NCBI GenBank assembly: GCA_963281155.1
Contig: CAUJLY010000003.1
Location: 1,984,001-2,048,000, forward strand
DNA length: 64,000 nucleotides
From: Rhabditophanes sp. KR3021
Taxonomy: Eukaryota; Nematoda; Chromadorea; Rhabditida; Alloionematidae
Reading direction: 5' to 3'
Shown: one piece after another, positions 23,613 through 32,265 of the stretch
Layout: each line of letters opens with the position of its first letter
Numbering within the stretch: the stretch's first letter is position 1
The notes under the pieces: generated by a model
Seen by the model: only the letters and a program-made list of their open reading frames with translations
Database searches by the model: none
What the model was told of the DNA's origin: nothing
Translations under genes and position numbers: made by a program

Positions 23613-23705
23613 TAAAGACCTTTTCAAGTCTCATTCCAAAATTTACAAACAGTATTCATATAGAATCCTGAACGTATACTAACCTCAAACTGGGTTTTTT
23701 AAACC
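23613..23705 (-). ncRNA. Spliced-leader RNA gene, copy A
   Basis: On the minus strand a 22-nt leader (23684-23705) begins GGTTTAAAAAACCC and ends AGTTTGAG, followed at once by the donor GTTAGTA. It matches nematode SL1 at 18 of 22 positions by eye. Downstream come a stem (CAGGATTC/GAATACTG, one mismatch), the Sm site AAATTTTGG and a final hairpin (AGACTT, GAAA, AGGTCT), all in the order of nematode SL RNAs. It provides the 5' leader and cap for trans-spliced mRNAs. The second copy at 31821 has the same leader with a diverged body. The 3' end is estimated. Confidence 0.9.
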
Positions 23706-23746
23706 GTCTTAGTCTGATTATGTCAGCTTTTTATATGCGGAAATGT

Positions 23747-23763
23747 GATAATCGGAAGTAGGA
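23747..23763 (-). promoter_or_regulatory. Proximal sequence element of SL RNA copy A
   Basis: TCCTACTTCCGATTATC on the minus strand lies at -58 to -42 from the leader start. The same element with one change occurs at the same distance before copy B. It is probably the SNAPc-type element that drives Pol II small-RNA transcription. Confidence 0.75.
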
Positions 23764-24318
23764 TGATGTCGATTTATATTACCCAACAATGGACTAAATG
23801 GCTATAATTGTTTGAAGTAAAAACAAATATGTAAATATAAATACATTTACATTAAATTTATTATTTGATCAATGATTTACACAAACTAATTGATTTGTCT
23901 AATTAGTAATAATACATTTAAAAACTACGCTTAAGTTGTTTCAATAATAAATATTTGGATTTATGCATGTTTAAAGTTGTGGATAGATGTGTAGTTTATG
24001 TTTAAATCTTTAAAATCAGCTTGTAATTTCAGATTCATATCAATTAGAAAGTATATATTTAATCTTGTTGAATTCGGCATTTATTTACGTTTCTCAAAAA
24101 TATTTATTTAAAATGGATAAAAGATTGCCTACAAATAATTATATTTCTTCTAATAAATAAATTTGATAGTTTAACTTTTTATGCTGAAATGGCTTTAAAA
24201 ATGACATTCTTGACACATCTAATCATACTACAAATTGTGCTTTTTAAAAGAATTGGGAAATCTTTCTAACTTCCTTCAAATATATTTTTTGTTTGTGACA
24301 ATCTTGACCCTGCAAATC
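23764..24318. other. Intergenic
   Basis: AT-rich, about 0.55 kb, no gene or repeat recognised. Confidence 0.5.
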
Positions 24319-24588
24319 TACAGATACAACACTTTCAGATTTCGACGTAGATTGTGTAAAAGTCCAATTCGAAGATGATTATTCAGTTGAGACTCATAAT
24401 AATGAGAATATCGTACCTGTTCCTCCAAAACGTAATGAACCGTGTCACTTTGTTTTCGGAGATCATTTCAAACCAAAGGAATTGTTAAAGATATCCAATG
24501 GGATCAAAAAGAATACTTAGTCTTGTCAAGTAATGGAGACATGCTTTTATGTAATGAAAACCTATATGTTGTTTTAATACCTGAATAA
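24319..24588 (+). pseudogene. Gene remnant with a one-base frame break
   Basis: One frame reads DFDVDCVKVQFEDDYSVETH ... NEPCHFVFGDHFKP and soon stops at about 24520. From the same point the next frame reads KGIVKDIQWDQKEYLVLSSN then GDMLLC, to a stop at 24586-24588. The pieces join well if one base is lost near 24475, and the second has beta-propeller character. No start codon or promoter is evident. It may be a fragment of a larger decayed gene; the family is not identified. Confidence 0.45.
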
Positions 24589-25095
24589 TTAAATTCAGAC
24601 TTGTAAGTGAATTAGAACGCAATCCATAGCATACATCGAGCATAATGTTTCCTAAATTCACATCTATTGATACCGGACTATCTTTTTATTTCTGTTGCAT
24701 ATTTGATTCAAAATTTGAACAAGGTTATTAATCGACAGCCGGTGCTTATTTATTAATTATTTTATTTGGATTGTTTATCCTCTCAAATTAACAGCGTACT
24801 CCATGTCATCAATAAAGGTAGTAGAGTGGAATAGGGTAACTTAAATAAAATAATTCGAATATGATTGTTTGCTTGTAAGAGAAAACAATTAGAGAATTGA
24901 ACTGTGCAACATTTGAATATTAATAAGGTGCATAAATCATGTAATCAAAGCATTATTTTAATTAAAGATGTTGTGTGCAATGAAAGTTATTAAGAACAAA
25001 AAAGGACACAGGGAGATAATAATACATTTTATTTATTCAATAGAATTTCTACGAAACATCAAAAATAGTATTACCCATATTCCAACTCCCCAAAC
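24589..25095. other. Intergenic
   Basis: About 0.5 kb of AT-rich sequence downstream of MSP; nothing else seen. Confidence 0.5.
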
Positions 25096-25476
25096 TTATG
25101 GATTGTATTCGATTGGGAGGTTCTTTCTACGGACCATGCCGTCTCCTTGGAACCATTCACGTCTGAAGGTCTTGGCGGCATCATCTGGGGTGTTGGTCCA
25201 TTCAATAGTGATGCGGTCATTGTTGGTGTCTTCTTGTCCGTAGACGAAGGTGTCGCAGGAGACGGCCATCAGGCAACCTTCCTTTGGGTCGAGAACTCCG
25301 CATGGTGGATCGACGGCGAGTCTCTTCATGTTGGTGGTCTTGATGGCCCATCCGATTCTTTTTCCACCTGCATTGGTGATCTTGATGTGGTAGGTGTGCT
25401 TGTCATCGTAAGGAGCGTTGAAGACGAGCTTAGCATTTGGGGCAGTAGCGATATCTCCTGGAGCGACGGTGGCCAT
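25096..25476 (-). CDS. msp: Major sperm protein
   Basis: Intronless gene for a 126-residue major sperm protein, the cytoskeletal protein that drives amoeboid movement of nematode sperm and, when released, signals oocyte maturation. Nearly all family landmarks are present: [60 protein letters not shown] and the invariant end [21 protein letters not shown]. elegans MSP is 127 residues. It is richer in GC than its surroundings, as expected of a highly expressed gene. A TATA box lies about 60 bp upstream. Confidence 0.98.
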   Translation of the reverse strand: MATVAPGDIATAPNAKLVFNAPYDDKHTYHIKITNAGGKRIGWAIKTTNMKRLAVDPPCGVLDPKEGCLMAVSCDTFVYGQEDTNNDRITIEWTNTPDDAAKTFRREWFQGDGMVRRKNLPIEYNP

Positions 25477-25535
25477 GTTGATGTGTAGACGGATTGGGAA
25501 CCAAAAGGTATACGAATTTGTCCAAAAAGTGGTTG

Positions 25536-25544
25536 CTTATATAC
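25536..25544 (-). promoter_or_regulatory. TATA box of the MSP gene
   Basis: GTATATAAG on the minus strand, about 60-68 bp before the MSP ATG, is in the expected place for a core promoter with a short 5' UTR. Confidence 0.55.
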
Positions 25545-26147
25545 TTTTATTGCCCTCACAATTTGGTTATAAAAAACGCTTTTATTGCAAATTTTAGAGC
25601 ATTTGACGATTATATTCGTATGTACGTCATTCGTTGTAAAAAACAGTCGTGGAATCCTCAACAATAATCAAATTTTAAATACATAACTAACATTCAGATA
25701 AGTATAATAATTTCAAATGATTAAGCTTCACAATTCGTTTAAAAGAAACTTCCGTTATAATTACCGAATGAACTTCGCTGTTGTATAATTGATAAAAACA
25801 GGAACACTATCATTCTTTAGTTTGCTCATTTGTGGAAATGGACTCAAATCAACTTTACTATGTTGTATTAGATTCATAATTACGTTGATTACGAATTACA
25901 CTCTTTAGTTTGTTTAAACTAAATTTGCGAATGCCAAACCACCCACACATTATTTGTTCGATTTTAAAATATTGTGTTTATCAATCAGATCTTGGTGATT
26001 AAAACAAACCAATTATTATTTTGTAATGATTTTGTTAAAATTAAACTCATTGGAATATTCCTATTTTTCCTTGCATTGGTAACCCATTCGAGCTGGCGTA
26101 CCCAAAAGTCTCTTTATTTTAGATACATTTCGTTGATATGCATTATC
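25545..26147. other. Intergenic
   Basis: About 0.6 kb of AT-rich sequence between the MSP promoter and the 5S gene. An AGATAA (about 25698) is a possible GATA-factor site of the kind found before C. elegans MSP genes. A frame at 25974-26201 runs into the 5S gene and is not supported. Confidence 0.4.
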
Positions 26148-26266
26148 GCTTACGCTCATATCATGTTGAAAGCACCTCATCCCGTTCGATCTGAGAAGTG
26201 AATCAACTTCGAGCTACCTTAGTACTTGGATCGGAGACGTCCTGGGAATCCGTAGTGGTGTAAGCT
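26148..26266 (+). rRNA. 5S ribosomal RNA
   Basis: About 119 nt matching metazoan 5S rRNA from the first stem (GCTTACG) to its closing strand (GTAAGC). The internal control region is well kept (GTACTTGGATCGGAGACG, CCTGGGAATCC) and a T run (GCTTTTT) follows as Pol III terminator. The middle differs from the usual GGCAAGTTAAGCAACG by several bases (GAGAAGTGAATCAACT), so a divergent or decaying copy is possible. It lies between the two SL RNA genes. Confidence 0.85.
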
Positions 26267-26858
26267 TTTTGCATAATAAACATTACATTGTTTTACAACA
26301 TCAATTAATTAGCTACATAATAAGTGTCAGAGATAATATTTTATTGCTGTAAATTAATCTACTGCGTATTTACATAAAAGTTGATAATTAAAATAAAGGT
26401 AAATAAATGTCCATTATTCTAATTCTGTTACACAACTTTGAAGCGAGGTTAAAAATATCTCTTATAAACAGAATTTACAGTCCGAAAAGAGATTGCAAAG
26501 GTTTGATCAAGTTCATATTCAATTTTGTCGATAATTTACTTATTGTGTTGCTAATTAATAACTGTAATTTAAGCAATTAACTATTCAAATACTTTTATTG
26601 TGCACTATTTGCCTTAAATATTTTGAATAATTATCTTTGTCTTTTCTTTTATTTATTTGGATATCGACAAAACATGCTTGTGGATATCCATTCTTCTTAC
26701 TGGAAATGTATTTACTGGTTGTTACTATTATCCCATTGTTTTTAGTTAAAAACATCTTTAACTCTCTCATTTAGGTTGAAATGGAATAAAAGAGTGAAAA
26801 AGTGTTATTCGGTGATGAAAGTGGTTGGCTTCTATTTAATCCAATGAACCAAAAAGTA
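26267..26858. other. Intergenic
   Basis: About 0.6 kb, AT-rich. A minus-strand frame at 26585-26770 is Lys/Asn-rich and not supported as a gene. Confidence 0.45.
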
Positions 26859-26929
26859 CTCCCAGCCAGGGAATCGAACCCTGGTCTCGCACGTGACAGG
26901 CGCGGATACTCACCACTATACTAGCACTT
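26859..26929 (-). tRNA. tRNA-Asp(GTC)-like, probably degenerate
   Basis: Minus strand. The A box (TAGTATAGTGG), anticodon arm (CGCGC CTGTCAC GTGCG, anticodon GTC), T arm (CAGGG TTCGATT CCCTG) and 3' acceptor strand (GCTGGGAG) match eukaryotic tRNA-Asp. The 5' acceptor strand is AAAGTGC, which pairs only at its inner two bases. Instead AAAAGTGC pairs with GTACTTTT just beyond the 3' end. A tRNA pseudogene or tRNA-derived short element is more likely than a working tRNA. Confidence 0.65.
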
Positions 26930-27117
26930 TTCTAACTTTGCTTTTAGAGAGAGGTCGTACGCGACTTTCTCTCTAGATGTCACCATTTATTTGGCTATTA
27001 TTAAAGTCTCCAGCTGTTAATCTACTAAATTGTCACTAAAAAGAGAAACAAACGGCCAGAGAGGTAGTAATAGGAGAAAGGGAAGTCCTAAAGGTTAATT
27101 ATGAGTTATGGCAGAAA

Positions 27118-28070
27118 GAGGAAGTTTATAGGGTGTTAGCAGTTCCATCTGAGGAAGGATGATATTGTCACGCTGGTACATATTATTCCAACCGAAAGAA
27201 ATGAAGCAGCTCTGAACTTGCAAACTGATGAGAACAATCGGAGTTGGGTTGGAGGTAAACCAGCCAATAGTGCCCCCAACAAGACAAAGAAACTTAGCCA
27301 TCTCGCTACTGTGGAGGGCGAATTGAAACTTCCATTTACGGAGGGGATTTGTGCTGCATGAACCTTTATTGTGGTAGAAATGAAACAAACGAAACAGAAG
27401 GACAGGACAACATCGGAGTGTCGCCGTGATCGATCAAATTGTCAAATGAAAGTATCGATCTCGAACGTGAAGAAAGAATCCTGTCTACGTGACCTGTAAA
27501 AGGGGAATGAAACCTACGATGGCGGACAAGTAAACCAGCTATTACTCCCGCGGAATTCGAAGGAATTGAAACGATCTTTGCCTCAAGAGCCAATTAAGTT
27601 GAAGGAGGAAGTTTATAGGGTGTTAGCAGTTCCATCTAAGGGAGGATGATATTGGTTCGCTGATACATAACATTCCAACCGAAAGAAATGAAGCAGCCCT
27701 GAACTTGCAAACTGATGAGAACAATCGGAGTTGAGTTGGCGGTAGATCAGCCATTAATGCCCCAGCAAGACAAAGAAACTTAGCCATCTCGCTACTGTGG
27801 AGGGCGAATTGAAACTTCCATTTACGGAGGGGATTTGTGCTGCATGAACCTCTATTGTGGTAGAAATGAAACAAACGAAACAGAAGGACAGGACAACATC
27901 GGAGTGTCGCCGTGACCGATCAAATTGTCAAAAGAAAGCATCGATCTCGAACGTGAAGAAAGAATCCTGTCTACGCGACCTGTAAAAGGGGAATGAAACC
28001 TACAATGGCGGACAAGTAAACCAGCTATTACTCCCGCGGAATTTGAAGGAATTGAAACGATCTTTGCCTC
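27118..28070. repeat. Two-copy tandem duplication, 0.49-kb unit
   Basis: Copy 1 is 27118-27584 and copy 2 is 27605-28070; they differ at only scattered bases. The unit is clearly richer in GC than the flanks. On the minus strand both copies keep parallel open segments (MFHFYHNKGSCSTNPLRK and SIPSNSAGVIAGLLVRH types), and I do not recognise a protein. About 20 bp separates the copies. It may be a fragment of a mobile element or a foreign insertion duplicated in place. Confidence 0.85.
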
Positions 28071-29465
28071 CCAAACAACTTAAAAAATAATTAATAATTA
28101 ACCTTTATAACTTCTTTTTTGTATTGTTCTATCTCTATTATATTATTATTGTGTGCCCCTAAAAAGGCGATATTGCAAATAAACAAATATACTAGCTGGG
28201 ACTGTAGGTAATGCCTCCAGTTTGACCCAAAAATTAAAAAAAATTTACAAATTTAGTCACAATACAACAAAAACAACTTTAAACTAGCTTATCTTAAACA
28301 TTTATTATTACATCAATAATAATCAAGGAAGGCATAATATTCAACAATACACCATTATTTAACTGTGTCTATTGCAGAAGAGGCAAATTATAAGATTGGA
28401 CTATGCTACAAGTTTGACTTCAAATTGTATTTCATTAATTGACTAAGTTTAATGAGATGTGGAAACCCCTATACAAAATGAAGAATATATTTTATTTGCT
28501 TCAATTAAAAATATAAAATGCTTGCATTCCATTAAAGCAATTATCGAGGTAGTAGATAATTATGAGATTGAATCATTGAAGTCTCCTGCTTAGCATGTAC
28601 TCCAAATATTCGGTGGTGATGCCATTATCTTGAATGATACTGCTGCAGATCATCTGGAGTTACTTAATTTTACATAAGGATCAATCATATAAAAGAAACT
28701 AGTGATGAGTACAATGAAACATTCCATAAGCAACTCCCAATAAATTGTCCTTAGTTTTTGAATAGTATCATGAAGTTTATTTAAAGTTGAATGACACAGT
28801 GATATTTCTTTATTAATACAAATTATCGCATTAATTGACTAATTTTGATCTTGGAGATTATCAAACAGTGAGTTTGTTTTTTAATTCAACAACTGATTCA
28901 GATTTTTATTGTACGAAATATTGCTGCGTGTGAGAACTTGACCAATCCCAAAGTCGACCTTGTTGGATCAGTATAAAGGTGGTGTCGAACATGAATTTTA
29001 AATTTATTATTATTAATCAGAAAGGCTAAAATTATAAAAAGAAAGAATGTACTAGATGGATATTCATCAAAACTCAAATGTAGTTAATTTCAATATAATA
29101 ATACAAGCCGTTTAAACAACATATGCAATTGGCCTAATTGCACAAAATTGGTAATACGAAACTACTTGCATTCTTGATCATAGAGGATCGGAAATGATTT
29201 AGACCGCTCAAATAATGTAGAAATAAGTATGTTTACAACAACAAAGAATCAATGGAAAAACACTTTGTTTGAATCTAATTAAACACATTCAATTCATTTA
29301 TTGAAGCTTAAAACCGTTTATATTCAGAGATTAGTGTCAAATGATTAAGCTATTCGGTAAATATAATCATGTTTGCATCAATGAATTCAGTTTTTTGAGA
29401 TTTTTACTCTGAAACGGACTTATAAGTACGAGTCTCAAACAACATATGGATAAAAGAAGGCTGGT
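28071..29465. other. Intergenic with a small gene remnant
   Basis: About 1.4 kb. At 28459-28677 (+) one frame reads ETPIQNEEYILFASIKNIKC ... VVDNYEIESLKSPA, a TAG at 28591-28593, then HVLQIFGGDAIILNDTAADH; it looks like a decayed coding segment of unknown family. The rest is AT-rich, with a TATA-like ACTTATAAG near 29418. Confidence 0.4.
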
Positions 29466-29750
29466 TTGCTTACTTGTGTAAAAGTTGATACATGTACTGG
29501 ACTCGATTGCCTCCTTAAAAATAATGGTCTGATTGAATATGTTTTAAAATGTGTATTGGGAATGAGTTGTCCTCAACAAGCATGCCCTGCATCAAACCAA
29601 AAGAGTGAGGAATGTGAGAAACTTTGCGATGCACAATGCGTAAAGGCTCATCCTTGCAAGGAAAGGATTGCTCTGCACAAACTGCATGTCAAGCCCAATG
29701 TGACACCGCTAAATAAATTGAACGAAGATGAAATAAAAAACAATTTTTGA
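29466..29750 (+). CDS. Small Cys-rich ORF, start uncertain
   Basis: Open frame of about 94 codons with ten cysteines in its first two thirds (TCTGLDC, KCVLGMSC, ECEKLCDAQC) and a polar tail. No ATG heads it. An ATG at 29446 opens a hydrophobic stretch (MDKRRLVCLLV) in the neighbouring frame that stops just inside, so a one-base break may separate a signal-like start from the body. Small Cys-rich nematode secreted proteins look like this; no named family is recognised. Confidence 0.4.
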   Translation: MLTCVKVDTCTGLDCLLKNNGLIEYVLKCVLGMSCPQQACPASNQKSEECEKLCDAQCVKAHPCKERIALHKLHVKPNVTPLNKLNEDEIKNNF

Positions 29751-29758
29751 TCAAAAAA

Positions 29759-30423
29759 TCAACCAATTATGATATTTTGGACCCTACATACTATTGCAAT
29801 ATACCTATGTTTCACACGTGAAATAAATTCTGCATACCATACGACGTCGTTTTGTAGAGTGAACACATGCCTGTACTTTTTGCCATCTAGCTCTTGGATG
29901 CATTTATAAAATGCCAAGTTTGTATTTTCCCCATAACTATTCATACCGAATTCTCCTGCTACTAGAATCACATTTGGAAAGCAATTCTTTAAAGCAAACA
30001 TTCGAGATTGAAAGCCGGCGTCTGCTTTTTTGTCAATTGCAAATAATAATTCTGAGGAGCATATGAAATTAAAAAACTCCTTTCAATGCTAATGTAGTCC
30101 TAGAACATTTATTTTAACAAAATCATTTATAAATTTACTCTGTAAATATTTGGAATATAAGCTAATGGAAAATCAGCTCCAGTCTTTGACAAAGGTTCTT
30201 TTGCATAAAAACCTCTACTTCTAATATCTTTGCATGGCAATTGTTCCAGGGATATTCTATCTACAGAATTCTCTTTAATATAACTCGCATCTCCATCAAA
30301 CATCGCTGAGCAATTAATTCCTTCGACAATAAGATGCTTCCATAATGGAGGGATTTCGACGCCAACAATTTCTGTGGAGAAGCCTGAACTATTCAAATTC
30401 ATAATCTCCCTCAATTTGTGCAA
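29759..30423 (-). pseudogene. Core-2/I-branching glycosyltransferase, broken
   Basis: Minus-strand remnant of a nematode core-2/I-branching beta-1,6-GlcNAc transferase, a Golgi enzyme family expanded in nematodes. Exon 1 (30127-30423) has INCSAMFDGD, LPCKDIRSRGF and ADFPLAYIPNIYR. A 39-nt intron (GTAAAT...TTCTAG) leads to DYISIERSFLISYAPQNYY, then a one-base frame shift near 30040, then AIDKKADAGFQSRMFALKNC, FPNVILVAG and FTLQNDV. The N-terminal signal anchor and the C-terminal half of the catalytic domain are absent. A one-base assembly error could explain the shift but not the missing ends. Confidence 0.7.
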
Positions 30424-30645
30424 CCTATTGAGTGGAATACAGTTGTGTTTATTTTAAGAATCCGCATTTTAGTTGCGCATGCCCAGCTTTTATAATCTAA
30501 ATACTTGTGAATGCTAATTTATTTAAAGATTCAGATGCACATACGCCTACATTATGGACTATTTAAGATATCTTTTTAAATAACAATCATAATTCGTTTG
30601 AACTTATAAAACGCCATCTGTCAATACCATCCAGCCAATTTCAAC

Positions 30646-31129
30646 ATGATGGACTTAAACAGAACTTTTATTGAAGCAAAGCCAGATCAAGTAAGTTCAA
30701 TTTATTTAAATACAATTTTATTTATTTTAGAATAAGGACAAAGATTCAAGTTGTACTAAGAATATTTCGGATAGAATTGTCAAAGACAGGACAGCTTTCG
30801 AAGAAGTTAGTATTTTAAATGGCAGTTTAACTGATACTGAAAATGCTAAAGCAATGTCTTTTTGATACGAAAGTTTTTTAAAGGAGTTAGGAAGTGGGTT
30901 TATGGATCAGCACAAAAAACAAGGAGTATATGAAGAATCGGGTGTTGCTGTTACAAAACGAATGGCCAAACATGATGAAATGCTCGGAGGAGTCATAGAA
31001 AACTTCCAAAATATTTCAATTCTTAATAAATTAGCCAAACTACCTAAACCTGGTATAAATATTTCTTTCTTTGAAACTAAGATAGGTACTAAGGACGATT
31101 TAGACAAAACAATTCAAATGCAGTTTTAA
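30646..31129 (+). CDS. Small protein gene with an in-frame TGA, unknown
   Basis: Exons 30646-30690 and 30731-31129 (40-nt intron, GTAAGT...TTTTAG) keep one frame throughout: MMDLNRTFIEAKPDQ, then NKDKDSSCTKNISDRIVKD and on to TIQMQF, about 148 codons. A single TGA at 30863-30865 interrupts it (AKAMSF-stop-YESFLKEL). The part after the stop (GVAVTKRMAKHDEMLGGVIE) is helical and charged. A recent inactivating change (CGA to TGA, for example) or two shorter products are possible; I see no selenocysteine element. No family is recognised. Confidence 0.45.
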
Positions 31130-31279
31130 TTATCGTTTGTGCTTAATTGTAACAATAAAATAGTTCCCAGTTAAATCAATTTTGTCTTAATGTTTGTATG
31201 AGGTAGATATGTAGTTAAATAGGCATTTAAATGATATATTGAAACATTTTGTTGTCCTCTATTAGATAGTTTGATTCTT

Positions 31280-31608
31280 TTAATACACAATAAATTCATG
31301 GGCGCCGTTAAATTCCGTTCTCTAACCCAGCCGTTCTAGGCATATGGATATATTTATATGGCAAGTTAGTTGCAGCTCATAAACTTACCTGAGTATTGGG
31401 TTTGGATTCTTCAATAACGATTCCACCCCGAGATGAGGCTTCACCATTGCACTTTAGGTTGAAGTTGACCCTCGAGACAATTTCTAACGAGATTCGTCTA
31501 TACTTCAATTTTTGCGTTTGGGAGTCTGCGTTCGCGCAACTTCCTAAAATAACTTCCAAATTTGTTGATATTAGTAAAAACTATCTGCAGATATGAAATA
31601 ATATCCAT
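31280..31608 (-). pseudogene. Gene fragment of unknown family, two exons
   Basis: Minus-strand exon 31389 to about 31608 ends ...FNLKCNGEASSRGGIVIEES, KPNTQ with a good GTAAGT donor. Splicing to 31280-31321 (acceptor GGGTTAG) adds RTEFNGAHEFIVY and a stop. Upstream, ATG-led sequence in the adjacent frame (MDIISYLQIVFTNINKFGSY, FRKLRERRLPNAKIEV) leads up to RRISLEIVSRV, so a one-base break near 31500 is likely. No family is recognised. Confidence 0.4.
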
Positions 31609-31762
31609 TAGTCGTAATTGTTTTCAATTAAAACAACACAATATATGCGGTTATGAACGAATGATAATGATTGTTTAGCGGAAAGTAGTATATTAGACGT
31701 AAAGATGGGAATAAACATGCACATCGACTGCATCAGCAAATGCTTAATATGTCAAAAGATTG

Positions 31763-31779
31763 TCCTACTTCCGAATATC
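31763..31779 (+). promoter_or_regulatory. Proximal sequence element of SL RNA copy B
   Basis: TCCTACTTCCGAATATC at -58 to -42 from the leader start. It differs from the copy A element at one base and has identical spacing. Confidence 0.75.
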
Positions 31780-31820
31780 GTAACTAGTAATGTAAAAGAT
31801 CTAATTGCACTTACTAATAC

Positions 31821-31912
31821 GGTTTAAAAAACCCAGTTTGAGGTTAGTATGCGTTCAGTATTCTATTTGACTACTGTTACCAAATTTTGGGACGAGTCTT
31901 GTAAAAGACTCT
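31821..31912 (+). ncRNA. Spliced-leader RNA gene, copy B
   Basis: The leader (31821-31842) is identical to copy A, followed by donor GTTAGTA. The body then has a stem (CAGTATTC/GACTACTG, one mismatch), the Sm site AAATTTTGG (31882-31890) and a 3' hairpin (GAGTCTT, GTAA, AAGACTC). The body differs from copy A at many positions while the stems and Sm site are kept, which is good evidence that both have been under selection. The 3' end is estimated. Confidence 0.92.
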
Positions 31913-32265
31913 AATAAATGTTAGAATCAAGTAATTATTTAACTGCAATTAATGTCAAATTTAGATATCTTAACGTAGGGAACGTTACTTTAAAACTTTT
32001 AAATTATTATTTGATGCTTCCTAAACGTTATTTAACAATAACAAGTACAAATTAGCGTGTATTTATAAGGTGACACTTCTAATATGCATAACTAGATAAC
32101 ACGTCATTGCCGTTAACAGTCACGTTTATTAATTTAATTTTTTAACATATACGGCAAATCAGGAGATTTGAATTTACTACTTTGCAAATTTTGGAACCTA
32201 AAAAGTAAATAAAGAGGATGTTGTTATGATTGAAGCGACAGGTGTCAATAAGTTTACACGTTAAA
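31913..32265. other. Intergenic
   Basis: About 0.35 kb between SL RNA copy B and the BTB-like gene; no feature seen. Confidence 0.5.

Noticed and set aside
25147..25488. 113-codon open frame opposite the MSP gene
   Set aside because: It lies wholly on the complementary strand of a strongly constrained, GC-rich MSP gene, which readily leaves an open antisense frame; residue pattern is not protein-like.
25974..26201. 75-codon plus-strand frame
   Set aside because: It runs through the first half of the 5S rRNA gene and shows no family likeness.
30863..30865. TGA as a selenocysteine codon
   Set aside because: No SECIS-like hairpin was seen in the 3' region and the context is not a known selenoprotein.
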